DNA from: a virus
Virus record (IMG/VR): IMGVR_UViG_3300040808_000727
Span: 1 to 20,177 of that record
Direction: 5' to 3' (one strand)
Length of the DNA: 20,177 nt
Shown here: positions 6,589 through 13,763 of the stretch, piece after piece
Layout of the letters: each line of letters opens with the position of its first letter
How positions within the stretch are numbered: the first letter of the stretch is position 1
Program-made: the position numbers and the translations under genes
Notes under the pieces: generated by a model
Told to the model about the DNA's origin: nothing
Databases searched by the model: none
Seen by the model: the letters and a program-made list of their open reading frames with translations, nothing else

Positions 6589-7888
6589 AGTCGTCTATGT
6601 CGATGTGTTTAAGTGGATCGCCCTCAATGCTCACATCGTCGATATTTATTCTGCCTCCGTTCATATAGTTGTAGTCCATTGCCTTATGCCCTTCGTGCAT
6701 TGCATCGCCTAACTTCTCACGGAATTCGTTTAGTGTGTACGCGCCTAACTCAACGCCTATCTTATAAATCTCTGCTAACTCTTTGCGATCGGCTTGGAGT
6801 TCTGGTACTTGGCTGAAGTCGGGCTCGATATAAACGTTTCCGTAGCTTGGTGCTAACCAACGGTTAAACTCATCTGCAAACGCCTGGACCAATGGAATAA
6901 TAGCATCCGTGTACGCTACCTTGCGTGCCGTGCTCATGTTGTTGTACGTACTCGCGGAATCATCATTAAATAACTGACTCGGTACGTGGTAAACTCGGCA
7001 AAGGTCTTGTAGTGAGAATTTAAGGTCCTCGATAATCGCCATATCAACTGGACTCAATCCTAAGTTGGTGTACTTAATCCGAGCAGAAATAAATGCCATC
7101 TTGCCTTTGTTATCCGCTCCGTTGTATTTCTTATCCCATCCCCGCGCCAATGCTTGAGCCTGCTCCTCTGTAAAATAAGCCTCGCTCATTGGATCGCCAT
7201 CTGAACTAATGATACCGATTGCGCCGTTGTTTTGGAATGCTTTCTGACTGGCTATCTGCGCATCGTTTGATTTGCTGATTGTCCGAGCGGCTGCTCGTAG
7301 TGGACTCATACCGTATAACTCTTCTCCGTAGTCGAAGTCGAAGTTTGGGAATTTGTCGTGTAGTACGTCGGAATAAGGGAAACGAATAACCTGGTCGCCT
7401 ATGTTGAGTTTGTACTCGCTTACCGGGTTCATCCATCCATCGCTTACGATCTCGGTGTAGTGCGCTGGCATGATAAACATCTCCAACGCCTGGCCTATAT
7501 TCCTTCCGCTTTCAATTCGTGGTGAGTAAATGTAGGTGTTTCCCGTTATAAGTTTAAATCCGTAATACTGCTGGAAGAATTCGCTTCGCGCCTGAAGTTG
7601 ATTCGGAATGTCAAGTAGATTGTAGATTGGGTGGTCTGCTAATATGTTACCCTCGAAGTCCTTTACAACAAACTTGGTGAGTGCGGCCTTCTGTGATATC
7701 CAACTGACTATGGAGTAAACCAAGCTATTAACGTTGTAGGCTTGTGTTATGTAGCTTCTACTGGCATCATCTATGCTTAGTGGAGTGTTCATTCCAATAT
7801 AGGAATAAAGTGCCCTTAGAAGTCGGTTATTTGCGTCTGCCTCGTACTGCTTTCCGAATAGCTTACCTATGCGTTCTCTGAATGTCAT
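6545..7888 (-). CDS. Portal protein, HK97 family
   Basis: The 447-residue protein matches HK97-type portals. The N-terminal part has AYNVNSLVYSIVSWISQKAA and LLDIPNQLQARSEFFQQYYG, the core YGMSPLRAAARTISKSNDAQ and FQNNGAIGIISSDG, and the later part DLCRVYHVPSQLFND followed by MSTARKVAYTDAIIPLVQAF. The 'C..f.VP..ll.d.....n...' element is a hallmark of this family. It forms the dodecameric DNA channel and terminase dock. The ATG overlaps the terminase stop (ATGA). Its C-terminus is polar and overlaps the next gene. Confidence 0.92.
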   Translation of the reverse strand: MTFRERIGKLFGKQYEADANNRLLRALYSYIGMNTPLSIDDASRSYITQAYNVNSLVYSIVSWISQKAALTKFVVKDFEGNILADHPIYNLLDIPNQLQARSEFFQQYYGFKLITGNTYIYSPRIESGRNIGQALEMFIMPAHYTEIVSDGWMNPVSEYKLNIGDQVIRFPYSDVLHDKFPNFDFDYGEELYGMSPLRAAARTISKSNDAQIASQKAFQNNGAIGIISSDGDPMSEAYFTEEQAQALARGWDKKYNGADNKGKMAFISARIKYTNLGLSPVDMAIIEDLKFSLQDLCRVYHVPSQLFNDDSASTYNNMSTARKVAYTDAIIPLVQAFADEFNRWLAPSYGNVYIEPDFSQVPELQADRKELAEIYKIGVELGAYTLNEFREKLGDAMHEGHKAMDYNYMNGGRINIDDVSIEGDPLKHIDIDDYEHKQKSESGESQD

Positions 7889-9270
7889 ATTATTACGAAT
7901 CCTTTCTTTTGTTGTCTGCTCTGTAACGCCATTACCATCACATCCACTTGATCGTCGTGCTTTGCGTATGGAAATTGGGTTACCTCATCTAAAAACCTCC
8001 TATTCCAACTTCCAGCGATTAACTTAACCCTTCCAGCCTCTACCATCGCACTCACCGCGTTTGCTCTTGTTACCTTATCTGTATCGGGTGCTTTGTCCTC
8101 TAATACGTTTAACCCCGTCGTGCTTTTGATTTGCTGAACGATGCTCTTACCGCTGGCCTTTGGCTCAATGTATATTCTCGAAGCTGACGTGTAGCCGTTG
8201 TGCATTACGAAGGTCTTGATGTATTCGCAAAGTTGCGGAAACTCAAGCCATACTTGTTCTACTTCCCTAAAATAAAAGAAGTTCCCGTCTGTGGCATATG
8301 CTAACAACGCTGATGGATCGTTGGCCTTGTTGCTCGTGTAGGCCGTGTCAAGTCGGTAGTTCCATACCAACCCCTCTGGTACCTCGTTTGCGATGTCAAA
8401 CCATTTCGCTTTGAAGATATTGCCCTCTGGTGGTGCGGGTTGCTGAAGTATCTGCCCTGCATAACCTGCGCTACCCAAACTTACTCGGTACTCGTGCAGA
8501 ATCTTATCATTGAATCGCTCTGGCCAAAATAGGCCATTTTTATAATACTGTGATAATTTCGTCGGCTTCAGACTTTCTGTGGCCTCTCCTGGAATGCAGA
8601 TGTGCCGATAACCTCCCTTGTTGAGTAGATATCCTGATAGGTCGTCTTCGTGTAGCCTCTGCATCACGATAATACGTACTGCCGTGTGCGGGTTCTTGGT
8701 CCTGGAGTAAAAGGTTTCCGAATAGGCTCGGTTTACGTTGTTACGCTCTATTTCGCTGAATGCCATCTTCGGGTTGAGTGGATCATCCATAATGATTACG
8801 TCTGCACCCATTCCCGTTACCGTTCCCGTTACACTTGTCGCGAATCGCTTACCTCCTTTGTCGTTCTCGTAGTTGCTCTTTACGTTTTGGTCCGTTACGA
8901 TTTGGAATAAGTGGCCGAAGTTCTCAATGAACCAATCGCTCTGTATCAACTGCCTGGACTTTCTCGCGTGTTCGGTGCTTAGCTGATTGCTGAAGCTGGC
9001 CGTGATGAAACTCATATAGGGGTTGATTACCCAACTCCATACCGGGTAGATGATCGTGGTAAGTAGGCTCTTACTGGACCTGAATGGTACGTTTATGATG
9101 ATATCACTGTGCGCTGGTATTCCCTTCCATATCCTTAGCGTTTCGGTTTCCATTACCTCGCAAAGGTACTTGATGTGCCAATTATCCAAGTATGGTGTTT
9201 GCGGCTCTAATATCTTAAAGGCCTCACGGTAGAAATTGTAGTAGTTGTAGTATTTAGGATTCTTCAGCAT
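7885..9270 (-). CDS. terL: Terminase large subunit
   Basis: The 461-residue protein combines a packaging ATPase and a nuclease. A degenerate Walker A is at about residues 61-70 (VPFRSSKSLL), a Walker B at 157-164 (DVIIMDDP), and the coupling region MQRLHEDDLSGYLL near 203-216. The RNase H-like nuclease shows acidic sites at LDTAY (Asp308), YIEPKASGKS (Glu369) and HDDQVDVMVMAL (about 438-449). The N-terminal WHIKYLCEVM element is also typical. It would drive DNA into the prohead and cut genome units. It overlaps the small terminase gene by 17 bases and the portal gene by four. The Walker A lacks the usual glycine before the lysine. Confidence 0.93.
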   Translation of the reverse strand: MLKNPKYYNYYNFYREAFKILEPQTPYLDNWHIKYLCEVMETETLRIWKGIPAHSDIIINVPFRSSKSLLTTIIYPVWSWVINPYMSFITASFSNQLSTEHARKSRQLIQSDWFIENFGHLFQIVTDQNVKSNYENDKGGKRFATSVTGTVTGMGADVIIMDDPLNPKMAFSEIERNNVNRAYSETFYSRTKNPHTAVRIIVMQRLHEDDLSGYLLNKGGYRHICIPGEATESLKPTKLSQYYKNGLFWPERFNDKILHEYRVSLGSAGYAGQILQQPAPPEGNIFKAKWFDIANEVPEGLVWNYRLDTAYTSNKANDPSALLAYATDGNFFYFREVEQVWLEFPQLCEYIKTFVMHNGYTSASRIYIEPKASGKSIVQQIKSTTGLNVLEDKAPDTDKVTRANAVSAMVEAGRVKLIAGSWNRRFLDEVTQFPYAKHDDQVDVMVMALQSRQQKKGFVII

Positions 9271-9640
9271 ATCGCTTGTCCAGAATCTCCTGCACCTGGT
9301 CGTCGCTCAAGGTGTGCAGTTTCATATCGTGGGTGTTCTTGCTTTCGGTGTATTGCATCGCTAACTTCTTAAGTTCCTCGTCTGTGGATATTAGCTTCAT
9401 CAATGCAAGTTGTAGCGTTGGGTTCTCGCTCTGATACCACTTGGATCGGAGTGAACTCTTTACCTCGATTCGGTTCTTGGTGAGTGCTTCTTTTATAGTC
9501 TGTAATTCGTGTAACTGATGGTTATAAAAGGTTTTCTCGCTGATACCTATCATCGGTGCTACGTCGCTGATGAAGAATAGTCTGTGCTTAGCTATTGCCT
9601 CAATCGCTTTCTTCTCAAGTTCTTTTGTGTCGTAGGCCAT
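9254..9640 (-). CDS. Probable terminase small subunit
   Basis: The 128-residue protein is entirely helical in appearance. An N-terminal helix-turn-helix (residues about 10-45: AIEAIAKHRLFFISDVAPMI then GISEKTFYNHQL) resembles the DNA-binding domain of phage small terminases, with an oligomerising middle (SSLRSKWYQSENPTLQLALM) and an acidic C-terminus. Its place directly before the large subunit, with a 17-base overlap, is the strongest argument. It would recognise the packaging site and recruit the large subunit. Its ATG overlaps the stop of the methyltransferase fusion (TAATG). Confidence 0.8.
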   Translation of the reverse strand: MAYDTKELEKKAIEAIAKHRLFFISDVAPMIGISEKTFYNHQLHELQTIKEALTKNRIEVKSSLRSKWYQSENPTLQLALMKLISTDEELKKLAMQYTESKNTHDMKLHTLSDDQVQEILDKRYAEES

Positions 9641-10779
9641 TATTGCTTAGGTTGGTAAGGTTGTCCGTTTCGCTTAATTTGCAAAGATGGGTCTAATTTG
9701 TGCATCCTTTGTACTATTACTTCACAATACTTAGGATCAAGTTCCATGCCGTAGCATTTGCGCTTAAGTTGATGAGCTGCTACCATTGTTGAGCCTGAAC
9801 CGAGAAATAAATCAAGAACTAAATTGCCAGCGTTATAATTATTAAAACACCATTCAACCAATGCAACTGGTTTTTGGGTTGGGTGAACCCTTTTTTCGCT
9901 ATGCTCGCTTGCTTTTATCATTCCGTGCCATTGATGGCGAAACACATCAACCTTTACCCCTTTGTTTACAAATGCAATTTCAGCACCGCTGAATGTATCT
10001 CCCTCTCTTTCTTTATCCCAAATTAACCATCCAAATCCATTAGGTAAACAAGATGAATAATAATTTGCACCCCAAAAAATCATTGTTGCGTCTGCAAATA
10101 AAGACTGGCACAATGAAAAAGAATCTATTGCAACTGTTACATCATTATCTCCTAATATCTCTCCAAAATCATTTTCATTTGCACTTCCTTTTATCCCTTT
10201 GCCGCTGTGAGATATCCCATACGGTGGATCGGTAAATACCATATTGGCATTCTCGCCATTCATCAGCTTCTCTACTTGGTCGCTATCGGTGCTATCTCCA
10301 CAAAGTAGTCGGTGCTCTCCTATCTCGAATAAATCGCCTAATACGATGTCGGTGGTTATCTCGTCTGGAATCTCGTAGTTATCTTCTTCAGCCTCCAACA
10401 CTTCAATCGTTTCGGTTTCGGGTAAATCCAACCCCCACTCATCCAGTAACTGCGTATCCCATTCACTCGCTAATAACTCCCAATCCCACTCTCCACCTGA
10501 AACGTTGTCCTTTATGATGAACTCGCGTTGTTGTTCTTCGGTTAAGTTGTCCGCGTAAATGATTGGTACTTCTTTCAATCCAGCCTCTTTGCAAGCCTTC
10601 AATCGCATATTACCTCCCAGTACGATCATATCCTGATTCACCACGATTGGCCGTATCTCCAGCATCTCGGGAAAGTCCTTTATGCTCTGTACCAACTTTC
10701 TGAACTTGTCATCCTTGATTACTCGAGGGTTGTTCGGGTTGGCCTTTACCGTGCTGATGTTTACTTTGTCAATCTTCAT
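9640..10779 (-). CDS. ParB-like nuclease domain fused to a DNA N6-adenine/N4-cytosine methyltransferase
   Basis: The 379-residue protein has two parts. Residues 1-115 form a ParB/sulfiredoxin-like domain (KANPNNPRVIKDD, IVLGGNMRLKACKEAGLKEV). Residues of about 140-365 are an SAM-dependent methyltransferase with DPPY at 184-187 (VFTDPPYGIS), HPTQKP at 299-304 and FLGSGST at 325-331. DPPY comes before the SAM-binding motif, which is the beta-class order. It probably methylates adenine (or N4-cytosine) in phage DNA, as self-protection or as a packaging mark given its place next to the terminase. GC content is about 50% in the ParB part but near 28-37% over 9,780-10,210, so the methyltransferase core seems to have a different history. 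Confidence 0.88.
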   Translation of the reverse strand: MKIDKVNISTVKANPNNPRVIKDDKFRKLVQSIKDFPEMLEIRPIVVNQDMIVLGGNMRLKACKEAGLKEVPIIYADNLTEEQQREFIIKDNVSGGEWDWELLASEWDTQLLDEWGLDLPETETIEVLEAEEDNYEIPDEITTDIVLGDLFEIGEHRLLCGDSTDSDQVEKLMNGENANMVFTDPPYGISHSGKGIKGSANENDFGEILGDNDVTVAIDSFSLCQSLFADATMIFWGANYYSSCLPNGFGWLIWDKEREGDTFSGAEIAFVNKGVKVDVFRHQWHGMIKASEHSEKRVHPTQKPVALVEWCFNNYNAGNLVLDLFLGSGSTMVAAHQLKRKCYGMELDPKYCEVIVQRMHKLDPSLQIKRNGQPYQPKQ

Positions 10780-10960
10780 AACTATCTCTTATGTCTTTTA
10801 GTGCTTGTAGTTCGGCCTCCTTATCGAAGTCGTGCTCTGCATTCCTTATCCTGATGTAAACATCTCCATCTTTGCCTATAGTTAAGGTGAGTGTAAAGTC
10901 CTTCCATCTGTAAATGCACTTCTCGTCTGCGATGGTTAAGTTGCGGCCGGTTACCTTCAT
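10769..10960 (-). CDS. Small unknown protein
   Basis: The 63-residue protein (beginning MKVTGRNLTIADEKCIYRWK) has an apparently beta-rich first half (FTLTLTIGKDGDVYIRIRNA) and a charged helical end (FDKEAELQALKDIRDSYED). It is not recognised. Its ATG overlaps the upstream stop (ATGA) and its 3' end overlaps the ParB-methyltransferase start by 11 bases, so it appears co-translated with its neighbours. Confidence 0.55.
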   Translation of the reverse strand: MKVTGRNLTIADEKCIYRWKDFTLTLTIGKDGDVYIRIRNAEHDFDKEAELQALKDIRDSYED

Positions 10961-11139
10961 AACAACTGCTTTAATTTCTCAAGGTACACAACAAAGTCCA
11001 TCGCTTCTTCTTGAGCGTGTTGCAGCCATTCTTTTACGGTTAAGTCGTTTCGGTCCATTGTAGTACCGTACTTCCTTTGGCCTCTATCGCTGCGCTCCTG
11101 GAATTGGTCTTTGATGCTTTGGATTATTTGGTCATTCAT
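10957..11139 (-). CDS. Small conserved phage protein with a MazG-like helix pattern
   Basis: This 60-residue helical protein carries RSDRGQRKYGTTMDRNDL, then VKEWLQHAQEEAMDFVVYLE. The pattern 'R...G..KYG......l...eWL.Ha.EE..D...Yl..l' is common in short phage proteins, and its EEAMD segment resembles the E-x-x-D motifs of MazG-type nucleotide pyrophosphohydrolases. If related, it could influence nucleotide pools, but it is far shorter than enzymatic MazG proteins. It overlaps the upstream gene by eight bases and the downstream one by four. Confidence 0.6.
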   Translation of the reverse strand: MNDQIIQSIKDQFQERSDRGQRKYGTTMDRNDLTVKEWLQHAQEEAMDFVVYLEKLKQLL

Positions 11140-11596
11140 CGATGCTTCCCAATTTACGTTCGCACCATCTTAGCATTGGATCGCCTCCCCAAGCTGCGTA
11201 CATTACCGAACCGCATACCTCTTTACCATCTTCGTCGGTAAGGCTTCCCGTATCGTAAACCGATGCTCTGCTCAAGAAGGAATAGGTCCTCTTAATGGTT
11301 CGGACTGATAATGGCTCACGGTTTGCCAACTGCCGTGCTCGTGCCCATCCAACTGGAGTACCGCAGTTGCTTCCGTTCTCCTCCCGATGCCTGATGGCCT
11401 TCTTCGCTTCGTCTGATGCGCTTTTAGGGTAGTCTGCGTAGGGTTCTTCCTTTTCCGTGATTCCTTTCCATTGAGCGTAACAAACCGCTAAGCGTTGGCT
11501 TCCGATTGGATATTCCTCCTCCATCAATGGTTCGGAGTAGCATCTGCTGATGAACTCGCGCTCGGTTTCCTCTGGTCCGGGTTTAGGAATTGGCAT
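11132..11596 (-). CDS. Conserved phage protein of unknown function (GWARARQLA / AWGGD type)
   Basis: The 154-residue protein has two recognisable segments. The first is MPIPKPGPEETEREFISRCY with RLAVCYAQW, a pattern I know from short phage proteins and from the N-termini of some head-protease ORFs. The second is SASDEAKKAIRHREENG, CGTPVGWARARQLANREPLS, TYSFLSRASVYD and CGSVMYAAWGGDPMLRWCER, also widespread in phages. Conserved Cys residues (Cys19, Cys39, Cys78, Cys127) could bind metal or form structure. No enzymatic assignment is possible. Here it is a separate gene away from the protease, between a membrane protein gene (14-base overlap) and a MazG-like gene (8-base overlap). Confidence 0.65.
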   Translation of the reverse strand: MPIPKPGPEETEREFISRCYSEPLMEEEYPIGSQRLAVCYAQWKGITEKEEPYADYPKSASDEAKKAIRHREENGSNCGTPVGWARARQLANREPLSVRTIKRTYSFLSRASVYDTGSLTDEDGKEVCGSVMYAAWGGDPMLRWCERKLGSIDE

Positions 11597-11819
11597 CTCC
11601 GTTGTTTTTTAGGTTGTAGTATAAACCCAACCCTGCGATTACTGCTACCACGATTGCGCAGATTTGCGCTAAAGTAAGTAAAGTGGCCGTTAAAAACCCA
11701 ACTCCGTTATCGGTTACCACCCATATCAATAGGAATAAACCCACCCCAAACATGCTAAGGAATGCAAGGAATATGCGTACCAACTTCTCGGTGTGATCGT
11801 CTTGTTCTTCGTATTTCAT
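11583..11819 (-). CDS. Two-helix membrane protein, possible holin
   Basis: The 78-residue protein has a charged N-terminus (MKYEEQDDHTEKLVR), then two membrane helices at about residues 14-36 (IFLAFLSMFGVGLFLLIWVV) and 43-68 (LTATLLTLAQICAIVVAVIA), joined by the short turn TDNGVG, and a short polar tail. Size and topology suit a class II holin. However, the lysis-like genes of this phage lie 8 kb away, so superinfection exclusion or another membrane role is possible. It overlaps the next gene by 14 bases. An upstream TAAATTTA near 11,825-11,832 is one base from the -7 promoter consensus, which is weak evidence. Confidence 0.6.
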   Translation of the reverse strand: MKYEEQDDHTEKLVRIFLAFLSMFGVGLFLLIWVVTDNGVGFLTATLLTLAQICAIVVAVIAGLGLYYNLKNNGDANS

Positions 11820-11853
11820 AATCTAAATTTAGTGAATTGTTTTAATATATCAG

Positions 11854-12396
11854 TCAAATATCGGACTTTTTTTGCATTGCGTTGCCCAGCCTTCGGTACT
11901 TGGCCTTCATCTCCTTAAGTTCCTCGATGGAATACTTCTTTATTTTGCCTCTCCTGGACTTTAACTGCTCAAACCTCTTATCCCCTATGCGAAGTGGTAA
12001 ACGCTCCGTGTACTCGATTAAATTGCCGTGCAGGTGCTGATTGCACGCTACGCATTGGCCGTGTACGTTATCCGCATCGAATCTTAACTCTGGAGTGCTA
12101 CCTACTGAATAATAATGCCCTGCATCGTATTTGCCTACTAATGGCTTGCCACAACTGATGCAAGGCTTATTCTTATCGCGTAGCCTGATGTAACGGTTGA
12201 ATTGCGTCTGGACCTCCCTCAGCCAATCGGACTGCGTCTTGAGTGCATCTCTGCGTTCCTTCTTCTCCTTATTCCACCGCTTCTTCTCTTGTTGCTTAGT
12301 GTACGCCATCGCGCAGATTGGACTGCATACCATTTGCGTCGTGGTGTACTTCGGAGTGAAGGTGTTCTTGCAGATCTTACACTTCTTTGGTTTCAT
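11854..12396 (-). CDS. ninG: NinG-like recombination protein
   Basis: The 180-residue protein matches lambda NinG (Rap). An N-terminal Cys cluster (CKICKNTF, VCSPICAMAYTKQQ) looks like a zinc ribbon, followed by a basic helical part (RWNKEKKERRDALKTQSDWL) and the NinG core FNRYIRLRDKNKPCISCG, then YDAGHYYSVGSTPELRFD and NVHGQCVACNQHLHGN. In lambda this protein acts on branched DNA in the Red pathway; the core resembles HNH-type nucleases. Together with ERF, the exonuclease, NinB and SSB it suggests a complete phage recombination set. Its start overlaps the methyltransferase gene by 20 bases. Confidence 0.9.
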   Translation of the reverse strand: MKPKKCKICKNTFTPKYTTTQMVCSPICAMAYTKQQEKKRWNKEKKERRDALKTQSDWLREVQTQFNRYIRLRDKNKPCISCGKPLVGKYDAGHYYSVGSTPELRFDADNVHGQCVACNQHLHGNLIEYTERLPLRIGDKRFEQLKSRRGKIKKYSIEELKEMKAKYRRLGNAMQKKSDI

Positions 12397-13543
12397 ATTG
12401 GCTTATTGCTTTGAATATCTGTAACGCTACTTGTGGTACTATTGCGTTTCCGTAGGCCTTGATGGATTCGTTTCTCCACTTAGAAAAGGTAATGCTGTCC
12501 AGTTCTCTGGGAAGCCCATCATCTCCTCCACAAAGAGGGGGTTTAGTTGGGAATTCTTGGAATGGTAAGGTGTTTCTATATGTTGGTACACGTTTCGTAG
12601 CATATGCTTCCTGGCCTCGTTGTTGTTTATACTTGTTGGAGGATACGCTCCTTTGCAGTCCGTTGCTGTCGGAGTTGGTAGCATTTGCAATCTCGCCATT
12701 TGTTTTAATGGCATTTGTAGGTTGATTCCCTTCTCTTTGTACTTCGCTTTGTCCTCCTCCCATTTCTGCGGAGTTCTCGCGCTGTTGTAGTCGAATGCCG
12801 TTGGGGTTGGTAGCATTCCCTGCGTCGCAAAGTCTTTCAAGTCGCCTCTCCAATTGCCCATCTTCTCGTAGTCCTTCCTTCCTGGTTTCGGTCTTAATGG
12901 TCTGCCCTTTCCATTTCCGTCTATTGCCTGTGGAGTTGGAAGCATCCCGTACTTGACTTGGCTCAATAGACTGCCGTACTTCGTGCCGTTCTTGTACCCG
13001 TTCTTCTCTGCTCTTGCTCTCATCTTCTCCGGACTCTCGTCGGTCATTACTGCCGTTGGAGTGAGCAACAAACCAGATTCTATCTCTTCTGTGCGGCGCG
13101 TTGAGGCCTGCAGCTGGAAGTAGAAACGGTTGGACTTCGTACCCTTCAGCTTCCAACTCAAGTTGCACCTCGTCGAATACCAACCCTCCATTCCAATTAA
13201 CAAGGCCGCGAACGTTTTCGCCCACAACCCATTGGGGTTTAATTTCTCGAATTGCTCTAAGCATTTCTGGCCATAAATGGCGTTCGTCTTCTTTTCCCTT
13301 TCGCTTTCCTGCGCTTGAGTAGGGTTGGCAAGGGAATCCTCCCGTGAGGATATCGATGCTTCCTCTATGGCATCTAAAATCGATATTTGTAACATCTTCA
13401 TAACTTATTGCTTTTGGCCAATAATGGTGTAAAACTCTTCGCCCGAATGGATTCCACTCGCAATGGAATATGTTTTCCCACCCCATCCATTCTGCTGCAA
13501 GGTCGAACCCTCCGATTCCTGAAAATAAGCTCCCGTGCCTCAT
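12377..13543 (-). CDS. DNA C5-cytosine methyltransferase
   Basis: The 388-residue protein carries the standard motifs: I at residues 5-20 (SLFSGIGGFDLAAEWM), IV with the catalytic Cys72 (GGFPCQPYSSAG), VI (VGENVRGL, 107-114), VIII (LNAPHRRDRIWFVAHS, 147-162) and the final SAM-pocket motif X (ESIKAYGNAIVPQVALQI, 359-376). It would methylate cytosine in phage DNA, probably against host restriction. Between motifs VIII and X, residues of about 162-330 are hydrophilic and repetitive (DASNSTGNRR, DAGNATNPNGI, IANATNSDSNGL) and do not look like a normal target-recognition domain. This part, and much of the catalytic part, is overlapped by a long ORF in another frame. The ATG overlaps the preceding stop (ATGA). 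Confidence 0.92.
   Translation of the reverse strand: MRHGSLFSGIGGFDLAAEWMGWENIFHCEWNPFGRRVLHHYWPKAISYEDVTNIDFRCHRGSIDILTGGFPCQPYSSAGKRKGKEDERHLWPEMLRAIREIKPQWVVGENVRGLVNWNGGLVFDEVQLELEAEGYEVQPFLLPAAGLNAPHRRDRIWFVAHSNGSNDRRESGEDESKSREERVQERHEVRQSIEPSQVRDASNSTGNRRKWKGQTIKTETRKEGLREDGQLERRLERLCDAGNATNPNGIRLQQRENSAEMGGGQSEVQREGNQPTNAIKTNGEIANATNSDSNGLQRSVSSNKYKQQRGQEAYATKRVPTYRNTLPFQEFPTKPPLCGGDDGLPRELDSITFSKWRNESIKAYGNAIVPQVALQIFKAISQYETKEV
12439..13401 (-). CDS. Overprinted ORF nested in the cytosine methyltransferase gene, LPTP-repeat protein
   Basis: This 320-codon frame lies wholly inside the methyltransferase gene, on the same strand in another frame. It looks protein-like: residues 44-100 contain GQKCLEQFEKLNPNGLWAKT and WYSTRCNLSWKLKGT with NRFYFQLQ. 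Four related units start at about 112, 153, 196 and 240 (LLTPTA, MLPTPQAIDGNGKG, MLPTPTAFDYN, MLPTPTATDCKG), and the end has SQLNPLFVEEMMGFPENWT. From memory, proteins with these motifs occur in other phage and metagenome sets near or within C5 methyltransferases, so I think both frames may be used. A start by internal initiation at ATG 13401 is a guess. Function is unknown; if not translated, the frame would be a by-product of conserved methyltransferase codons. Confidence 0.55.
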   Translation of the reverse strand: MKMLQISILDAIEEASISSREDSLANPTQAQESEREKKTNAIYGQKCLEQFEKLNPNGLWAKTFAALLIGMEGWYSTRCNLSWKLKGTKSNRFYFQLQASTRRTEEIESGLLLTPTAVMTDESPEKMRARAEKNGYKNGTKYGSLLSQVKYGMLPTPQAIDGNGKGRPLRPKPGRKDYEKMGNWRGDLKDFATQGMLPTPTAFDYNSARTPQKWEEDKAKYKEKGINLQMPLKQMARLQMLPTPTATDCKGAYPPTSINNNEARKHMLRNVYQHIETPYHSKNSQLNPLFVEEMMGFPENWTALPFLSGETNPSRPTETQ

Positions 13544-13728
13544 AACACTTCTACCATCTTGAGGAATCCGTTATCGACTGGTACTATCTTTGTTTCTCTC
13601 AATCGCTTGGCCAACTGTTGGTAGTTGTATTCGCTCGTTTCCGCCATCGCGCTCTTCACGGTCTTGTAAACCTTAATGTTATTCACGCTCTCAAAATAAA
13701 CTACTACCGGCCTCTCTTTATACTTCAT
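13540..13728 (-). CDS. Small unknown protein upstream of the cytosine methyltransferase
   Basis: The 62-residue basic protein (MKYKERPVVVYFESVNNIKV, ending in FLKMVEVL) has a beta-like first part and a helical YNYQQLAKRLRETKI segment. The pattern 'YkTVKSAMAETSEYNYQQLAKRL' suggests a small DNA- or RNA-binding fold, but I do not recognise it. It overlaps the methyltransferase start by four bases (ATGA), which supports expression from the same message. Confidence 0.55.
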   Translation of the reverse strand: MKYKERPVVVYFESVNNIKVYKTVKSAMAETSEYNYQQLAKRLRETKIVPVDNGFLKMVEVL

Positions 13729-13763
13729 CTAATGTAGGTGTTTCTGTTTTTAGTCTGTTCTAA

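Noticed and set aside
7206-7436. 76-codon minus-strand frame inside the portal gene
   Set aside because: Arginine-rich, repetitive translation in an alternate frame of a conserved gene, without features of its own. It differs from the overprinted frame in the methyltransferase gene, which has protein-like motifs.
9382-9390. TGTGGATAT, one base from a DnaA box
   Set aside because: A single near match inside the small terminase gene; no cluster of boxes is seen, so chance is enough.
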